From Azospirillum rugosum (GTDB taxonomy: Bacteria > Pseudomonadota > Alphaproteobacteria > Azospirillales > Azospirillaceae), in contig NZ_JAGINP010000006.1 in assembly GCF_017876155.1 (NCBI RefSeq), positions 244,245 through 308,244 on the forward strand: DNA of 64,000 bases, in the 5' to 3' direction. Position 1 is the stretch's first letter; the number at the start of each line of letters is the position of its first letter. The notes beneath the pieces are model-generated. The model did no database searches. It was not told where the DNA came from and saw nothing but the letters and a program-made list of their open reading frames with translations. This document shows, in pieces, positions 1 to 11,362 of this stretch. The translations under genes and the position numbers were made by a program.

Positions 1-1973
1 CCGCGCTCGGCGGCGGTCCGGGCGTCGTTGGCGACGCTGGTCACCTGCTGGGCGTTGTCGGCGTTGGAGCGCACGGTCGCCGCCAACTCCTCCATGCTCG
101 CCGCCGTCTCCTCCAGCGAGGAGGCCTGCTGCTCCGTGCGCTCGGACAGGTCCAGGCTGCCCTCGGCGATCTCGCCGCTGGCGGTGGCGATGGACTCCGC
201 GGCGGCGTTGATGCGGCGGACGATCTCCGACAGCTTCTCCACCGTGTTGTTGAAGTCCTCCTTCAGGCGCTGGAACACGCCCTCGTAGGGCCGGTCGATG
301 CGGCGCGACAGGTCGCCCTGCGCCAGCGATTCCAGGGTCGAGGCCAGCTCCTCCGCCACGTCGGAGACGTTGCCGGCCAGCCGGTTGATGCCCTCGCTGA
401 CCAGCCGGAAGAAGCCGGCCTTGCCCGCCAGGTCGATGCGGCGGGAGAAGTCGCCGCGCACCGCGCTGTCGACGATGCCGGCGATCTCCGCCTCGATGGA
501 CAGCTCGTCGGTCAGGTCGCGCCATTCGATGACGGTGCCCAGACGCTCCCCATGGCGGCCGGCGACCGGGTTGGCGATCACCTGGAAGGTGCGGCGCCCG
601 GCCTTGATCGTCCCCCGGTGGGTGGCGGTCAGGCCGGTCAGGGTGGCGCGCGGCTGCGCCGTATCGCCCTGAAGATCGGAATGGAGGGAATCGAGGTTGC
701 GGCCGACCAGCCCGTCGCTGTCGAAGTTGGGCAGGACCGCCTTCAGGTCGGCCTCCGCCGCCTTGAACATGGCCAGCAGGGAGGCGTTGGCGTAGGTGAT
801 CGCGCCGTCGGCGTCCGCCATCATGATGCTGGCCGACACCCGGTCCAGCGCGATGCGGGAGCGCACGGCGGACACCGCGTCGTCCTTGAAGGCGTCCACG
901 GCGCGGGCCATCTCGCCCAGCTCGTCGCGCCCGTCGGTGTGCGGCACCGTGACGGACAGGTGCCCGTCGGTCAGGTCGGCCATGACCTTGCGGATGCCGT
1001 TGACCGGCCCCGCGATGGACCGCGCGATGGCGCGGGCCGCCAGGACGCCCAGCAGGAGCGACAGGCCGCCGATGGCCAGCGACAGGACCAGGTTCTTCGT
1101 CACCTCGCCTTCGGCCTGCCGCTCGATCGCGTCCTGCTCCGCGTGCACGCCGGCGACCACCGCCTCCAGCGTCTCGTTCAGCCGGGACACCACCTTCGCG
1201 ACCACCTCGGCGCGCAGCCGGTCGATGTCCTGGTCGACGGCGACGGCCTCGGCGAAGGCGGCGCGGTAGTCCGGCGCGCGCGCCTCGACCTCGCGCAGGC
1301 CCTGCAGAAGCGTGGCGTCGGTCAGCAGGGTCTGCGCCTCGCGGACGTGCTCCAGCATCTCCTTCAGGTTGGCGTCGAGCAGGCGCGGCGCGCCGGCGTC
1401 GCGCATCCCGATGGCCCGGTTGGCGTAGAGCCGCACCAGCGCCCAGTGCTTCGCCAATTCGCCAACCGCCAGCGCGGCGTCCTTGCCGCCGGAGGCCAGC
1501 GTTTCCTCCGACAGCCGCTCCAGCCGGTCGGTGATGGCGGCACCCAGCGGGTCCATGCGCTGCCGGATCGCCGCGTCGTAGCGTTCGCGGTGGGCGCGCA
1601 CGGCTTCGAACTGGGCGTGGTACTCGGCGTGCAGCCGGGACAGCTCGGCGAATTTCGCGGCCTGCGGCGACGCCTTGATGGCGGCCTCATGCCCGGCCAT
1701 CGCCCGGTCGAACTCGGCGCGGAGCGTCCGCTGGCGGTCGAGCGCCTTGGGGTCGCCGGTGAAGAGGTAGTCGCGGCCCTGGATGCGCTGGTTGGCGAGC
1801 CGGGCCGACAAATCCTTGGCGAAGCTCGCCAGGTCCGAGGAGGCGAGCACCGCGTCGACGTTGTTGTTCAGGCTGCGGATGCCGAGCATGCCCGCGCCGA
1901 CCTGCGCCACCAGCAGGGCCAGCAGGAGCCCGAAGGCGAGCCACAACCGCTTCGAGATGCTCAGACCCGACAT
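1..1973 (-). CDS. Methyl-accepting chemotaxis protein (C-terminus cut by window edge)
   Basis: Membrane chemoreceptor that senses a stimulus and controls the CheA kinase through CheW. The start is the ATG at 1973 and about 657 residues are visible. A first membrane helix (about residues 8-30, KRLWLAFGLLLALLVAQ) is followed by a long helical sensor region, a second membrane helix near residues 300-320 and a HAMP-like segment. A PAS-like region follows, then the start of the signalling domain (SSLEETAASMEELAATV). The conserved hairpin tip and C-terminus lie beyond position 1. It is the last visible gene of the STAS-cheY-cheA-cheW operon, 130 bp after cheW. The family is clear; the ligand cannot be read from the sequence. 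Confidence 0.93.
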   Translation of the reverse strand, partial: MSGLSISKRLWLAFGLLLALLVAQVGAGMLGIRSLNNNVDAVLASSDLASFAKDLSARLANQRIQGRDYLFTGDPKALDRQRTLRAEFDRAMAGHEAAIKASPQAAKFAELSRLHAEYHAQFEAVRAHRERYDAAIRQRMDPLGAAITDRLERLSEETLASGGKDAALAVGELAKHWALVRLYANRAIGMRDAGAPRLLDANLKEMLEHVREAQTLLTDATLLQGLREVEARAPDYRAAFAEAVAVDQDIDRLRAEVVAKVVSRLNETLEAVVAGVHAEQDAIERQAEGEVTKNLVLSLAIGGLSLLLGVLAARAIARSIAGPVNGIRKVMADLTDGHLSVTVPHTDGRDELGEMARAVDAFKDDAVSAVRSRIALDRVSASIMMADADGAITYANASLLAMFKAAEADLKAVLPNFDSDGLVGRNLDSLHSDLQGDTAQPRATLTGLTATHRGTIKAGRRTFQVIANPVAGRHGERLGTVIEWRDLTDELSIEAEIAGIVDSAVRGDFSRRIDLAGKAGFFRLVSEGINRLAGNVSDVAEELASTLESLAQGDLSRRIDRPYEGVFQRLKEDFNNTVEKLSEIVRRINAAAESIATASGEIAEGSLDLSERTEQQASSLEETAASMEELAATVRSNADNAQQVTSVANDARTAAER

Positions 1974-2103
1974 GCGCTTCCCCCACGCGTTTGCTTGCCG
2001 TTTTTCATGTGCGGTCGATCATGTGCTGGCGACGTGTGTCGGCGGCCTCCCCCCGGCGCCGCCGACCGTCCCCAATGACACCCGCTCTCAGTGACGCCCG
2101 TCC

Positions 2104-2655
2104 TCAGTGCGCCTTGTCGAGCGCCAGCGGAACCCGGGCCGCCGCGGCGTCCGCCGCCTCCCCGGCCTCGGTGGAGAACAGCTTCTCCACGTTCAGCAGG
2201 GTGACCATGCGGTTCTCCGCGGTGTAGAGGCCGCTCAGGTATTCCGCGTCGACCATGCCGCTGTCCACGTCGGGCGGCGGCTTGATGCTGTCGTGGCCGA
2301 TCGCCAGGATGTCGGAGATGGCGTCCACCAGGATGCCGCGCGTGCGCTCGCCCACCTGGATCACCACCACGACGTGGCGCTTGGTCACCTGGGTGGCGCC
2401 GCCGCCGAAGCGGGCGCGCAGGTCGAAGATCGGGATGATGATGCCGCGCAGGTTGATCACGCCGCGCACATAGTCCGGCAGGTTGGGCAGCCGGCTTTCC
2501 GGCGTCCAGCCGCGGATCTCGCGCACGGACAGGATGTTGACCCCGTATTCCTCGCTGCCGACGGTGAAGGTGACGTACTGCTCTTCGGAGGCGTTGACCG
2601 ACATTACGTCGGTCCGGGTGCTGCCGATGGTGGTCAGCGCGGTGGAGGTGGTCAT
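2104..2655 (-). CDS. cheW: Chemotaxis coupling protein CheW
   Basis: Cytoplasmic adaptor that couples chemoreceptors to the CheA kinase. It has 183 residues, slightly longer than a minimal CheW because of an N-terminal extension of about 20 residues and a short Ala-rich tail. The CheW fold is recognisable from YVTFTVGSEEYGVNILSVRE through the GVINLRGIIIPIFDLR segment to the C-terminal VEKLFSTE region. It starts 9 bp after the cheA stop, so translation is probably coupled. The following MCP gene is a likely partner. Confidence 0.95.
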   Translation of the reverse strand: MTTSTALTTIGSTRTDVMSVNASEEQYVTFTVGSEEYGVNILSVREIRGWTPESRLPNLPDYVRGVINLRGIIIPIFDLRARFGGGATQVTKRHVVVVIQVGERTRGILVDAISDILAIGHDSIKPPPDVDSGMVDAEYLSGLYTAENRMVTLLNVEKLFSTEAGEAADAAAARVPLALDKAH

Positions 2656-2664
2656 CGCTTGGCC

Positions 2665-4929
2665 TCAGACCGGTTCGAGTGCAGGGGACGGAAGGGCGGC
2701 GGGAAGGGCGGCCTGTCCCGGGTCGGGCGGCCGGGAATAGCCGGAGTCGTGATGCCGGCTCATCTCGCGCAGGCCGGCGACGTCCAGGATCAGGGCGACG
2801 CGCCCGTCGCCCAGGATGGTCGCCGCGGCCACGCCGTCCAGGCGGCGGAAGTTGGCCTCCAGGCTCTTGATGACGACCTGCTGCTGGCCCAGCACCTCGT
2901 CGACGACGAGGCCGAGGCGCGCGCCGTCCTCCGTCTCCACCAGCACGACCAGCGCGCGGGTGGGGTCGGTGACCGCCTTGGGGATGCCGAACAGCTGGTG
3001 CAGGTAGACGAGCCGGACATACTCGCCGCGCGCCATCATGACGTCGCACTTGCCGACCAGCCCGTGCAGGTCCGCGGCCTTCGGGCGCAGGCTCTCCACG
3101 ATGTTGGTCAGCGGCAGGACGAAGCGCTCCTCGCCCACGGAAATCACCATGCCGTCCAGCACGGCGAGCGTCAGCGGCAGCGACAGCACGAAGCGGGAGC
3201 CCTCGCCCGGCGCCGAATAGACGCCGATTCGCCCGCCCAGCGACGAGATGTTCCGCCGCACCACGTCCATGCCGACGCCGCGGCCGGACAGGTTCGACAC
3301 CTGGTCGGCGGTGGAGAAGCCCGGCAGGAAGATGAGGTTGTCGATCTCCTCGTCGGACAGGCTGGCGCCCGGCTGGACCAGGCCCTTCTCGATGGCCTTG
3401 GACAGCACCTTTGGCCGGTTGATGCCGCGCCCGTCGTCGGTGATCTCGATGACGATGCGGCCCGACCGGTGCTGCGCCGACAGGTGCACGGTGCCGGCGC
3501 GCGGCTTGCCGATGCGCTCCCGCTCCTCCGGGCCTTCCAGCCCGTGGTCGATGGAGTTGCGGATCATGTGGGTCAGCGGGTCGACGAGGTTCTCCACCAC
3601 CGTCTTGTCCACCTCGGTCGTCTCGCCGGAGGTGACCAGCTGCACCTCCTTTCCCGTCGCGGCGGCGCATTCGCGCACCAGCCGCGGCATGCGGGAGAAG
3701 ACGCTGGACACCGGCTGGGCGCGGATGGACATCACGCTCTCGCGCAGCTCGCGCGTGTGCTGGGCCAGCTGCTCCAGCCCTTCCAGAAGCTCCTGGAACT
3801 CGCCGGGCGGCAGGTCGCGCACATGCTCCGCGATCATCGCCTGGGTGATGACCATCTCGCCGACCATGTTGACCAGCCGGTCGATCTTGTCGAGGTCCAC
3901 GCGGATGGTGTGGCTGGTCAGGCCGGCGTGCTCGCCGCCACCGCCGCCGCCGCCGTTGGCGCGGGGCTTGGCGGGTTCGCCCTTCGCGGCCTCTGGCGGC
4001 TTGGCCGCGGCGGCCGGCACCGGCGGAGGGGCGGCCGACACCGGCACCGGATCGGTGGACGTCTGCACCGCGGGCGGGGCCGCGACCGCGGGGACCGGGG
4101 CCTCGACGGCGATGCGGATGTCGCATTCGTCGGCGACGAACTCGAAGACGTCGTTGATCTTCTCCTGATCCACGTCGGGATCGGCGATCAGCGTGACCGT
4201 CCAGGACAGGTACAGAAGCTCCGCCTCCAGCGCCTGGAGGGGCGGCAGGCTCCGCAGGTCGCAGTCGATGGTGGCGTCGCCGAGCCGGCGCAGCGCGCGC
4301 AGCATGAAGGTCGGCTCGTTGCCGGACAGCAGCAGGTCGGGCTTCGGCCGGAAGGTGATGGTCCAGCGCAGCTTGCCCTCGGGAACCGGGGCGGCGGCAC
4401 CCGCCGTGCCCTCCTCCGCTTCGCGGGCCGCGCTGATGGCGACCATGGCGTCGCCGAAGATGCCGGCCTCGTCGTCCTCGTCGTCCGGATAGGCGGCTGG
4501 CTGGGCGGTCGGCGCGGGCTCCGGCGCGGCCGCCTCGGCCGGCCCGCCGGCCAGATGGCGGCGCAGCGCGGCGACGGTGTCGTCGGTGGTGCCGGGCGGG
4601 GCGGCCGCCTCCTCGCGCGCGTAGGCCAGCATCTGGCCCAGCACGTCGTTGGCGCGGATCAGCGTGTCCACCAGCTCCGTCGTGACCGGGATGCTGGTGT
4701 TGCGCACCCCGTCCATCACCGTCTCGAACTCGTGCGCGAAGGCGACCAGCTCGGTGAAGCCGAAAGCGCCGCCGCCGCCCTTGATGGAATGGACGGCGCG
4801 GAAGATGGCGTTGACCTCGTCGGAGTCCACCTCGCCGGGCGTCAGGCGCAGCAGGCCGGATTCGGCCACCGCCAGCAGCTCCGCGCTCTCGTCGAAGTAG
4901 GTTTGCTTGAACCGGCTCAGGTCTTCCAC
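2665..4929 (-). CDS. cheA: Chemotaxis histidine kinase CheA
   Basis: Sensor kinase that phosphorylates CheY in response to receptor state. It has 754 residues. An N-terminal HPt domain carries His47 in AVHSIKGGGGAFGF. A long Ala/Pro-rich linker runs to about residue 335, followed by the dimerisation helices and the HATPase domain with N-box LTHMIRNSIDHGLE, G1 ITDDGRGI and G2 GRGVGMDVV. A C-terminal CheW-like domain completes the kinase. The middle region (about 190-290) resembles a CheY-docking domain but is less certain. It lies between cheY (31 bp upstream) and cheW (9 bp downstream). Confidence 0.97.
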   Translation of the reverse strand: MEDLSRFKQTYFDESAELLAVAESGLLRLTPGEVDSDEVNAIFRAVHSIKGGGGAFGFTELVAFAHEFETVMDGVRNTSIPVTTELVDTLIRANDVLGQMLAYAREEAAAPPGTTDDTVAALRRHLAGGPAEAAAPEPAPTAQPAAYPDDEDDEAGIFGDAMVAISAAREAEEGTAGAAAPVPEGKLRWTITFRPKPDLLLSGNEPTFMLRALRRLGDATIDCDLRSLPPLQALEAELLYLSWTVTLIADPDVDQEKINDVFEFVADECDIRIAVEAPVPAVAAPPAVQTSTDPVPVSAAPPPVPAAAAKPPEAAKGEPAKPRANGGGGGGGEHAGLTSHTIRVDLDKIDRLVNMVGEMVITQAMIAEHVRDLPPGEFQELLEGLEQLAQHTRELRESVMSIRAQPVSSVFSRMPRLVRECAAATGKEVQLVTSGETTEVDKTVVENLVDPLTHMIRNSIDHGLEGPEERERIGKPRAGTVHLSAQHRSGRIVIEITDDGRGINRPKVLSKAIEKGLVQPGASLSDEEIDNLIFLPGFSTADQVSNLSGRGVGMDVVRRNISSLGGRIGVYSAPGEGSRFVLSLPLTLAVLDGMVISVGEERFVLPLTNIVESLRPKAADLHGLVGKCDVMMARGEYVRLVYLHQLFGIPKAVTDPTRALVVLVETEDGARLGLVVDEVLGQQQVVIKSLEANFRRLDGVAAATILGDGRVALILDVAGLREMSRHHDSGYSRPPDPGQAALPAALPSPALEPV

Positions 4930-4960
4930 GGGCGTGCCCTCAAAAGCCAGATACGCTGCG

Positions 4961-5338
4961 TCAGCCGCAGACCTTCTGCACGACGGAGATCAGCTTGTCG
5001 GGGTTGAAGGGCTTCACGATCCAGCCCGTCGCCCCGGCGGAACGGCCTTCCGCCTTCTTCGATTCGTCGGCCTCGGTGGTCAGCATCAAGATCGGCAGGG
5101 TGCGGTGGGCCGGCGTCGCGCGCAGGCGGCGGATCAGCGTCAGGCCGTCCATCACCGGCATGTTCAGGTCGGTGATGACGAGGTCCACCTTGTTGGCGCC
5201 GATCAGGGTCAGCGCCTGCTGCCCGTCGCCGGCCTCCACCACGTCGTAGCCCGCGCCCTTCAGCGTGAAGGCGACCATGTCCCGCATGGTCCGCGAATCG
5301 TCGACGGTGAGAACCTTCTTCTTCACGCTCGGCTCCAT
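4961..5338 (-). CDS. cheY: Chemotaxis response regulator CheY
   Basis: Single-domain receiver that carries the phosphoryl signal from CheA to the flagellar motor. It has 125 residues. The acidic pair is at Asp13/Asp14 (LTVDDS), the phosphoacceptor is Asp57 (VITDLNMPVMDG), the Thr switch is in MLTTEA and Lys109 is in WIVKPFNP. The ATG at 5338 lies inside the 3' end of the STAS gene (16-bp overlap), showing a translationally coupled operon. The open frame extends further upstream, but that part does not match the receiver fold. Confidence 0.95.
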   Translation of the reverse strand: MEPSVKKKVLTVDDSRTMRDMVAFTLKGAGYDVVEAGDGQQALTLIGANKVDLVITDLNMPVMDGLTLIRRLRATPAHRTLPILMLTTEADESKKAEGRSAGATGWIVKPFNPDKLISVVQKVCG

Positions 5339-5634
5339 TGCTTCAGCCAGGGGGCGAGACCCAGATCCTCGCACGCCTCCGTCAGGACCTCGGACGGCTG
5401 CAGGATGGCGAATGTGCGGTTGTGTTCGGCGGCGTGGCGCGCCGCGGCCAGCAGGGCCTGGATGCAGGCGGTGCTGACGCGCTCCACCGCGGCCGCGTCG
5501 GCGACCACGGTGTCGGACGCGCCGAATCCGGCGCGCAAGCCTTCCAGAAGCGGCTGCGCCATGGCGAGGTCGAGGTCGCTCGGCAGGCCAAGGCGGACCT
5601 GCCCGCCCTCGTCGCTCCACTTGATCAGTGTCAC
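5323..5634 (-). CDS. STAS-domain protein heading the che operon (CheX/Orf2-like)
   Basis: Small STAS (anti-sigma-factor-antagonist-like) protein of 103 residues. The GTG start at 5634 is chosen because GGAGGATGAG lies directly upstream; the longer reading frame has no recognisable N-terminus. The conserved Ser region is in VERVSTACIQALLAA, where the phosphorylatable Ser of STAS proteins sits. Similar genes precede cheY-cheA in alphaproteobacterial chemotaxis operons of the Sinorhizobium/Caulobacter type. It overlaps cheY by 16 bp. Its exact role in chemotaxis is poorly defined in the family. Confidence 0.85.
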   Translation of the reverse strand: MTLIKWSDEGGQVRLGLPSDLDLAMAQPLLEGLRAGFGASDTVVADAAAVERVSTACIQALLAAARHAAEHNRTFAILQPSEVLTEACEDLGLAPWLKQWSRA

Positions 5635-5825
5635 CTCATCCTCCTTGCCACCCACCACGCGGGTGGATCGGGCCGGTCCCGGTGTTTCGGGGAAAAACCA
5701 TGCCCGCTGCACGTATAAGGATTCGTTAAGCCAGCCGGACTGACCTGAATCAACCGGCGTGCACAGCCGTGCGGAGACGGCGATCTTTTTCGGACGCGGG
5801 GCAGCGCCCCAGGGACGCGCAAAGA

Positions 5826-5861
5826 AAAAGGCCGGACGACGTTTCCGTCGCCCGGCCTTTT
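5826..5861 (-). terminator. Rho-independent terminator after purL
   Basis: Near-perfect hairpin with arms AAAAGGCCGG-ACGACG and CGTCG-CCCGGCCTTTT around a TTTC loop. On the minus strand it is followed by a T-rich tract. It lies 18 bp beyond the purL stop and isolates the purine genes from the che operon. Confidence 0.85.
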
Positions 5862-5878
5862 CGGTCAATCACGGCTGT

Positions 5879-8091
<2,213 letters not shown>

Positions 8092-8095
<4 letters not shown>

Positions 8096-8781
8096 GACAG
8101 GGCCTCCACCAGACCGTCGAACAAGGGCTTGCCGTCGGTGTTGCCGTGGAAGGCGGACACCGCGTCCTCGGGGTGCGGCATCAGGCCAAGCACGGTGCGC
8201 TTGGCGTTGAAGATGCCGGCGATGTCGTCCAGCGAACCGTTCGGGTTCCAAGCCCCATCGTCGCGGCTCTCGTCGCTGACGTAGCGGAAGGCCACCTGGC
8301 CCTCGCCGTCCAGCCGCTTCACCGCTTCCGCGTCGGTCCAGTAGTTGCCGTCGCCGTGCGCCACGGGATAGCGGACGATCTGACCCTTGCGGTACTTGGC
8401 CGTGAACGCGCTGTCCGTGTTCTCCACGCGCAGGTGCACGGTGCGGCAGACGAACTTCAGCTTGGCGTTGCGCATCAGGGCGCCGGGCAGCAGCCCCGCC
8501 TCCGTGATGATCTGGAAGCCGTTGCAGATGCCGAGCACCCGCACGCCCTGATCGGCCCGCGCCTTCACCTCGCGCATGATCGGCGAGTGCGCCGCCATGG
8601 CGCCGGAGCGCAGGTAATCGCCATAGGAGAAGCCGCCCGGCACGAGGATCAAGTCGACCTTGGGCAGTTCGGTGTCGCGGTGCCAGACCAGATGCGGCTT
8701 GGTCCCGCTGGCGGCCTCCAGCGCGGCGACGGCGTCGCGTTCGCGGTTGGAGCCGGGGAAAACGATGACGGCGGCCTTCAT
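8092..8781 (-). CDS. purQ: Phosphoribosylformylglycinamidine synthase glutaminase subunit PurQ
   Basis: Class I glutamine amidotransferase of 229 residues that delivers ammonia to PurL. The start [16 protein letters not shown] is typical. The oxyanion region [12 protein letters not shown], the nucleophilic Cys in LGICNGFQ and the His-Glu pair in MPHPEDAV form the glutaminase triad. It overlaps purL by 4 bp. Directly upstream, where purS would usually lie, there is a palindromic intergenic region and then amtB. Confidence 0.97.
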
Positions 8782-8872
8782 GGGGCTTGGGAAATCCGGC
8801 GTCGTGGGGGGAACGGTTCGAGGCCGGACACTAATGGCCCGGCCCCGGCAAAGCAAGGGGCGCAACCCTGAA

Positions 8873-9007
8873 ATGCCCCTCTCTCGCCTCCGGCGGGAGA
8901 GGGAGGGGCCCAAGCCTCTGGCTTGGGAGGGTGAGGGCTTGGTTTTTCGGGCCAGGATTCTCGGAAGGACCTTGCCCTCACCCTCCCACCAGGGGTGGAG
9001 AGGGGAA
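8873..9007. repeat. Composite intergenic palindrome between amtB and purQ
   Basis: Two inverted-repeat layers are visible. A tight hairpin CTCTCGCCTCCGGCGGGAGAG is flanked by CCCCT/AGGGG. A larger pair follows, GGGAGGGTGAGGGCTTGG against CCTTGCCCTCACCCTCCC. The region is C/T-rich on one side and G/A-rich on the other. It belongs to the CCCTCTCCCC/CCCTCACCC palindrome group that recurs at about 15.3, 33.2 and 49.4-50.9 kb. It may act as a terminator for amtB. Confidence 0.7.
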
Positions 9008-9012
9008 GGTGG

Positions 9013-10257
9013 CTAGCGCAGGGCAGGGGCGTCCGCCTCGGGATAGGCGGTGATCTGGTGCAGGGAGAGGTCCGCACCACGGTGCTCCTCCTCCGCGTCC
9101 AGGCGGATGCCGACGGTCATCTTCAATGCACCATAGACGAGCAGACCGGACAGCAGGCCGAAGGCGGCACCGCCCAGCGTGCCCACGGCTTGCGCCGGCA
9201 GCGACACGCCGCCCATGCCGCCCAGGCTTTCCTGCCCGAAGACGCCGGCGAGCAAGCCGCCGGTCAGGCCGCACAGCCCGTGCAGCGGCCAGACGCCCAG
9301 CACGTCGTCGATCTTCCAGCCGATCTGGCACTTGTTGAAGGCCCAGACGAACAGCAGCCCGGCCAGCCCACCGGTGATCAGCGCGCCCAGCGGGTGCATG
9401 ACGTCGGACCCCGCGCAGACCGCCACCAGCCCGGCCAGCGCGCCGTTGTGGACGAAGCCCGGGTCGTTGCGGCTGATCATCAGCGAGGTGACGATGCCGC
9501 CGACCATCGCCATCAGGGAGTTGATGGCGACGAGGCCGGACACGCCGTCCAGCGTCTGCGCGCTCATCACGTTGAAGCCGAACCAGCCCACGGCCAGCAC
9601 CCAGGCGCCCAGTGCCAGGAAGGGGATGTTGGACGGCGGGATGGCGACCAGCGTGCCGTTGTGGCGGTAGCGGCCGCGCCGGTTGCCCAGCATCAGCACG
9701 GCGCCCAGCGCCACCCAGCCGCCGAAGGCGTGCACGACGACGGAGCCGGCGAAGTCGTGGAAGGGCTGCCCGAAGGTCGCGGTCATCCAGTCCTGCAGGC
9801 CCAGCCGCGTGCCCCAGACCATGCCTTCCAGCGCGGGGTAGAAGAACGCGATCAGCAGAAGCGTGGCGCAGGCCTGCGGCCAGAACTTCGCCCGCTCCGC
9901 GATGCCGCCCGACACGATGGCCGGCACGGCGGCGGCGAAGGTCGCCAGGAAAAAGAACTTCACGAGGTCGTAGCCGTAGGCCGCGAAGCCCCCACCATTT
10001 TCAAGGGCGGCTCCTTTCCCGACCAGCGTCTTGGCGTCGGCGAAGAAATCCACGCCGTAGGCCACCGCGTAGCCGACGAAGAAGTAGGCGATGATGGACA
10101 TGGCGAAGTCCGACAGGATCTTCACCAGCGCGTTCACCTGATTTTTCTCCCGGACGGTCCCGACCTCCAGCAGCGCGAAGCCGCAATGCATGGCCAGCAC
10201 CATCACGGCGCCGATAAGGACAAAGAGGACGTCTCCGCCGGTCTTCGCTGCACCCAT
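9013..10257 (-). CDS. amtB: Ammonium transporter AmtB
   Basis: Inner-membrane ammonium channel of 414 residues with about eleven hydrophobic helices. The Amt signature begins MHCGFALLEVGTVREKNQ. The twin pore histidines are visible in DFAGSVVVHAFGG and WPLHGLCG. The start MGAAKTGGDVLFVLIG at 10257 has no cleavable signal peptide. No PII gene (glnK/glnB) is adjacent, unlike many amtB loci. It sits inside the gap that separates purS from purQ. A perfect 10-bp inverted repeat in the leader (10280-10316) is a candidate operator. Confidence 0.95.
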   Translation of the reverse strand: MGAAKTGGDVLFVLIGAVMVLAMHCGFALLEVGTVREKNQVNALVKILSDFAMSIIAYFFVGYAVAYGVDFFADAKTLVGKGAALENGGGFAAYGYDLVKFFFLATFAAAVPAIVSGGIAERAKFWPQACATLLLIAFFYPALEGMVWGTRLGLQDWMTATFGQPFHDFAGSVVVHAFGGWVALGAVLMLGNRRGRYRHNGTLVAIPPSNIPFLALGAWVLAVGWFGFNVMSAQTLDGVSGLVAINSLMAMVGGIVTSLMISRNDPGFVHNGALAGLVAVCAGSDVMHPLGALITGGLAGLLFVWAFNKCQIGWKIDDVLGVWPLHGLCGLTGGLLAGVFGQESLGGMGGVSLPAQAVGTLGGAAFGLLSGLLVYGALKMTVGIRLDAEEEHRGADLSLHQITAYPEADAPALR

Positions 10258-10279
10258 TTTGCCCAAACCTTCAGCATTA

Positions 10280-10316
10280 TGCCCAATAAGAGGGCAAATT
10301 GATACGTTATTGGGCA
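10280..10316. promoter_or_regulatory. Candidate operator upstream of amtB
   Basis: Perfect inverted repeat TGCCCAATAA-N17-TTATTGGGCA, 23 bp before the amtB start. The motif GGGCAAATT occurs twice (10292-10300 and 10312-10320) and a related TTTGCCCAAA lies next to the start codon. This looks like repeated sites for a dimeric regulator. No NtrC site or sigma-54 -24/-12 pair with correct spacing was found, so the regulator is unknown. Confidence 0.5.
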
Positions 10317-10523
10317 AATTTACGCAAGCTATGAATCGCCCGCTCCGGGAGCAAACAGCGGGTGAACCGCCCAAAAGGCGGGCAGGGCGCGTGTGACGCT
10401 GCTTTTTCGTGTGCAAGGGGTGTGCCGCATCGCGATGAGCGTCCACGTCACAACGCGGACGGCTCAGTTTCGTAACGCGAATACCATGAATATCACTCGC
10501 TACTTGGTCGCGAGAGAAAGGCT

Positions 10524-10551
10524 TTGGGCGCGCGCCGTATTTCAATACAAT
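10524..10551 (+). promoter_or_regulatory. Putative sigma-70 promoter for the 10616-12539 gene pair
   Basis: TTGGGC (10524-10529) and TACAAT (10546-10551) are separated by 16 bp, in an AT-richer patch 64 bp before the ATG at 10616. The rest of the 10258-10615 intergenic region shows only the amtB operator candidate. Confidence 0.4.
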
Positions 10552-10615
10552 ATTCGTCCGCAACCGGGAGGCGCCGCCCGTCTCCCTGGCGGAACCTGTG
10601 CGACGGGGAAATGCG

Positions 10616-11362
10616 ATGTCTGAGGAGGGCAACGGGCCGCAGTCGGGCAACGCGGTGCTGTCAGCGCTCAAGTCTTTGAAGTTCAACCTCGGAATCGCCG
10701 TTCTTGCGGTGCTTCCGTCCTTCCTTGCGGCCAGCGATGCTTCCTTGAAAAGCCTCGTTTCGGGGTGGTTGGACAGTTGCCTGATCGTCGTCGACGTCAA
10801 CGTCGATCAACGAAACGGTCGGGAGGTTTACCGGGTGGATTTGACTGCGAACGGAAAAGTCCCCGCCCGCATCAACCTCGGTTTCGAAGCACGGGACGCC
10901 ATCTTGCGCGACGTCAGCTGGGAGCGTGACCTGAAGCAACACAATCTGCTGTTTCACGCGCTGTCGGGATCATCCTGCGCGAGCAACTCGGACCTGTGCT
11001 CCGCCGACCAGATCGCGGCCCTCAATCGTGTTCGGGACAATCCGCCACGCGGAGCCTCGCAGGACGAAATCGGTCTGGCGTCAATTTCCGTAAATATCGA
11101 CAACTTCAATGAACTGTTTTCCTACCGCTTCATCGGCAGTCCAATTGGAACCATGAAAAAGCTGAATACCGAGGAGTTCGGCTCTTATGTAATGTATCCT
11201 GACGATGTCGTGAAGGCGGGCGGCTTGTGCCGAGTACATCGAGCGGACTTTTTCAACACGCTGGTTGGGTCCAACAACGCCACAAAATTTATTTTTCTCA
11301 TGTTCTTTGTCGCAGGAGGAAGTGTTCTCGTCGGCGTCTTCAAGAGGTGGGGAAATGCGTAA
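10616..11362 (+). CDS. Unrecognised membrane-anchored protein with two terminal membrane helices
   Basis: Product of 248 residues that I do not recognise. A hydrophobic helix near residues 24-40 (FNLGIAVLAVLPSFLAA) and a C-terminal helix near 222-243 (FIFLMFFVAGGSVLVGVF) frame a polar middle domain of about 180 residues, probably periplasmic. The middle holds Cys residues (SSCASNSDLC) that could form a disulphide. ATG at 10616 is preceded by GGGGAA; an ATG at 10598 is the alternative. It overlaps the next gene by 8 bp, so the two are co-translated. Confidence 0.75.
   Translation: MSEEGNGPQSGNAVLSALKSLKFNLGIAVLAVLPSFLAASDASLKSLVSGWLDSCLIVVDVNVDQRNGREVYRVDLTANGKVPARINLGFEARDAILRDVSWERDLKQHNLLFHALSGSSCASNSDLCSADQIAALNRVRDNPPRGASQDEIGLASISVNIDNFNELFSYRFIGSPIGTMKKLNTEEFGSYVMYPDDVVKAGGLCRVHRADFFNTLVGSNNATKFIFLMFFVAGGSVLVGVFKRWGNA

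Noticed and set aside
552..5007. Very long plus-strand open frames (for example 552-2078 and 2107-5007) opposite the che genes
   Set aside because: They are antisense shadows of the GC-rich cheW, cheA and MCP genes, with His/Gln/Val/Arg-biased composition and no domain.
10258..10350. Possible sigma-54 promoter upstream of amtB
   Set aside because: GG and GC elements can be found, but not with the required 10-bp spacing of a -24/-12 promoter.
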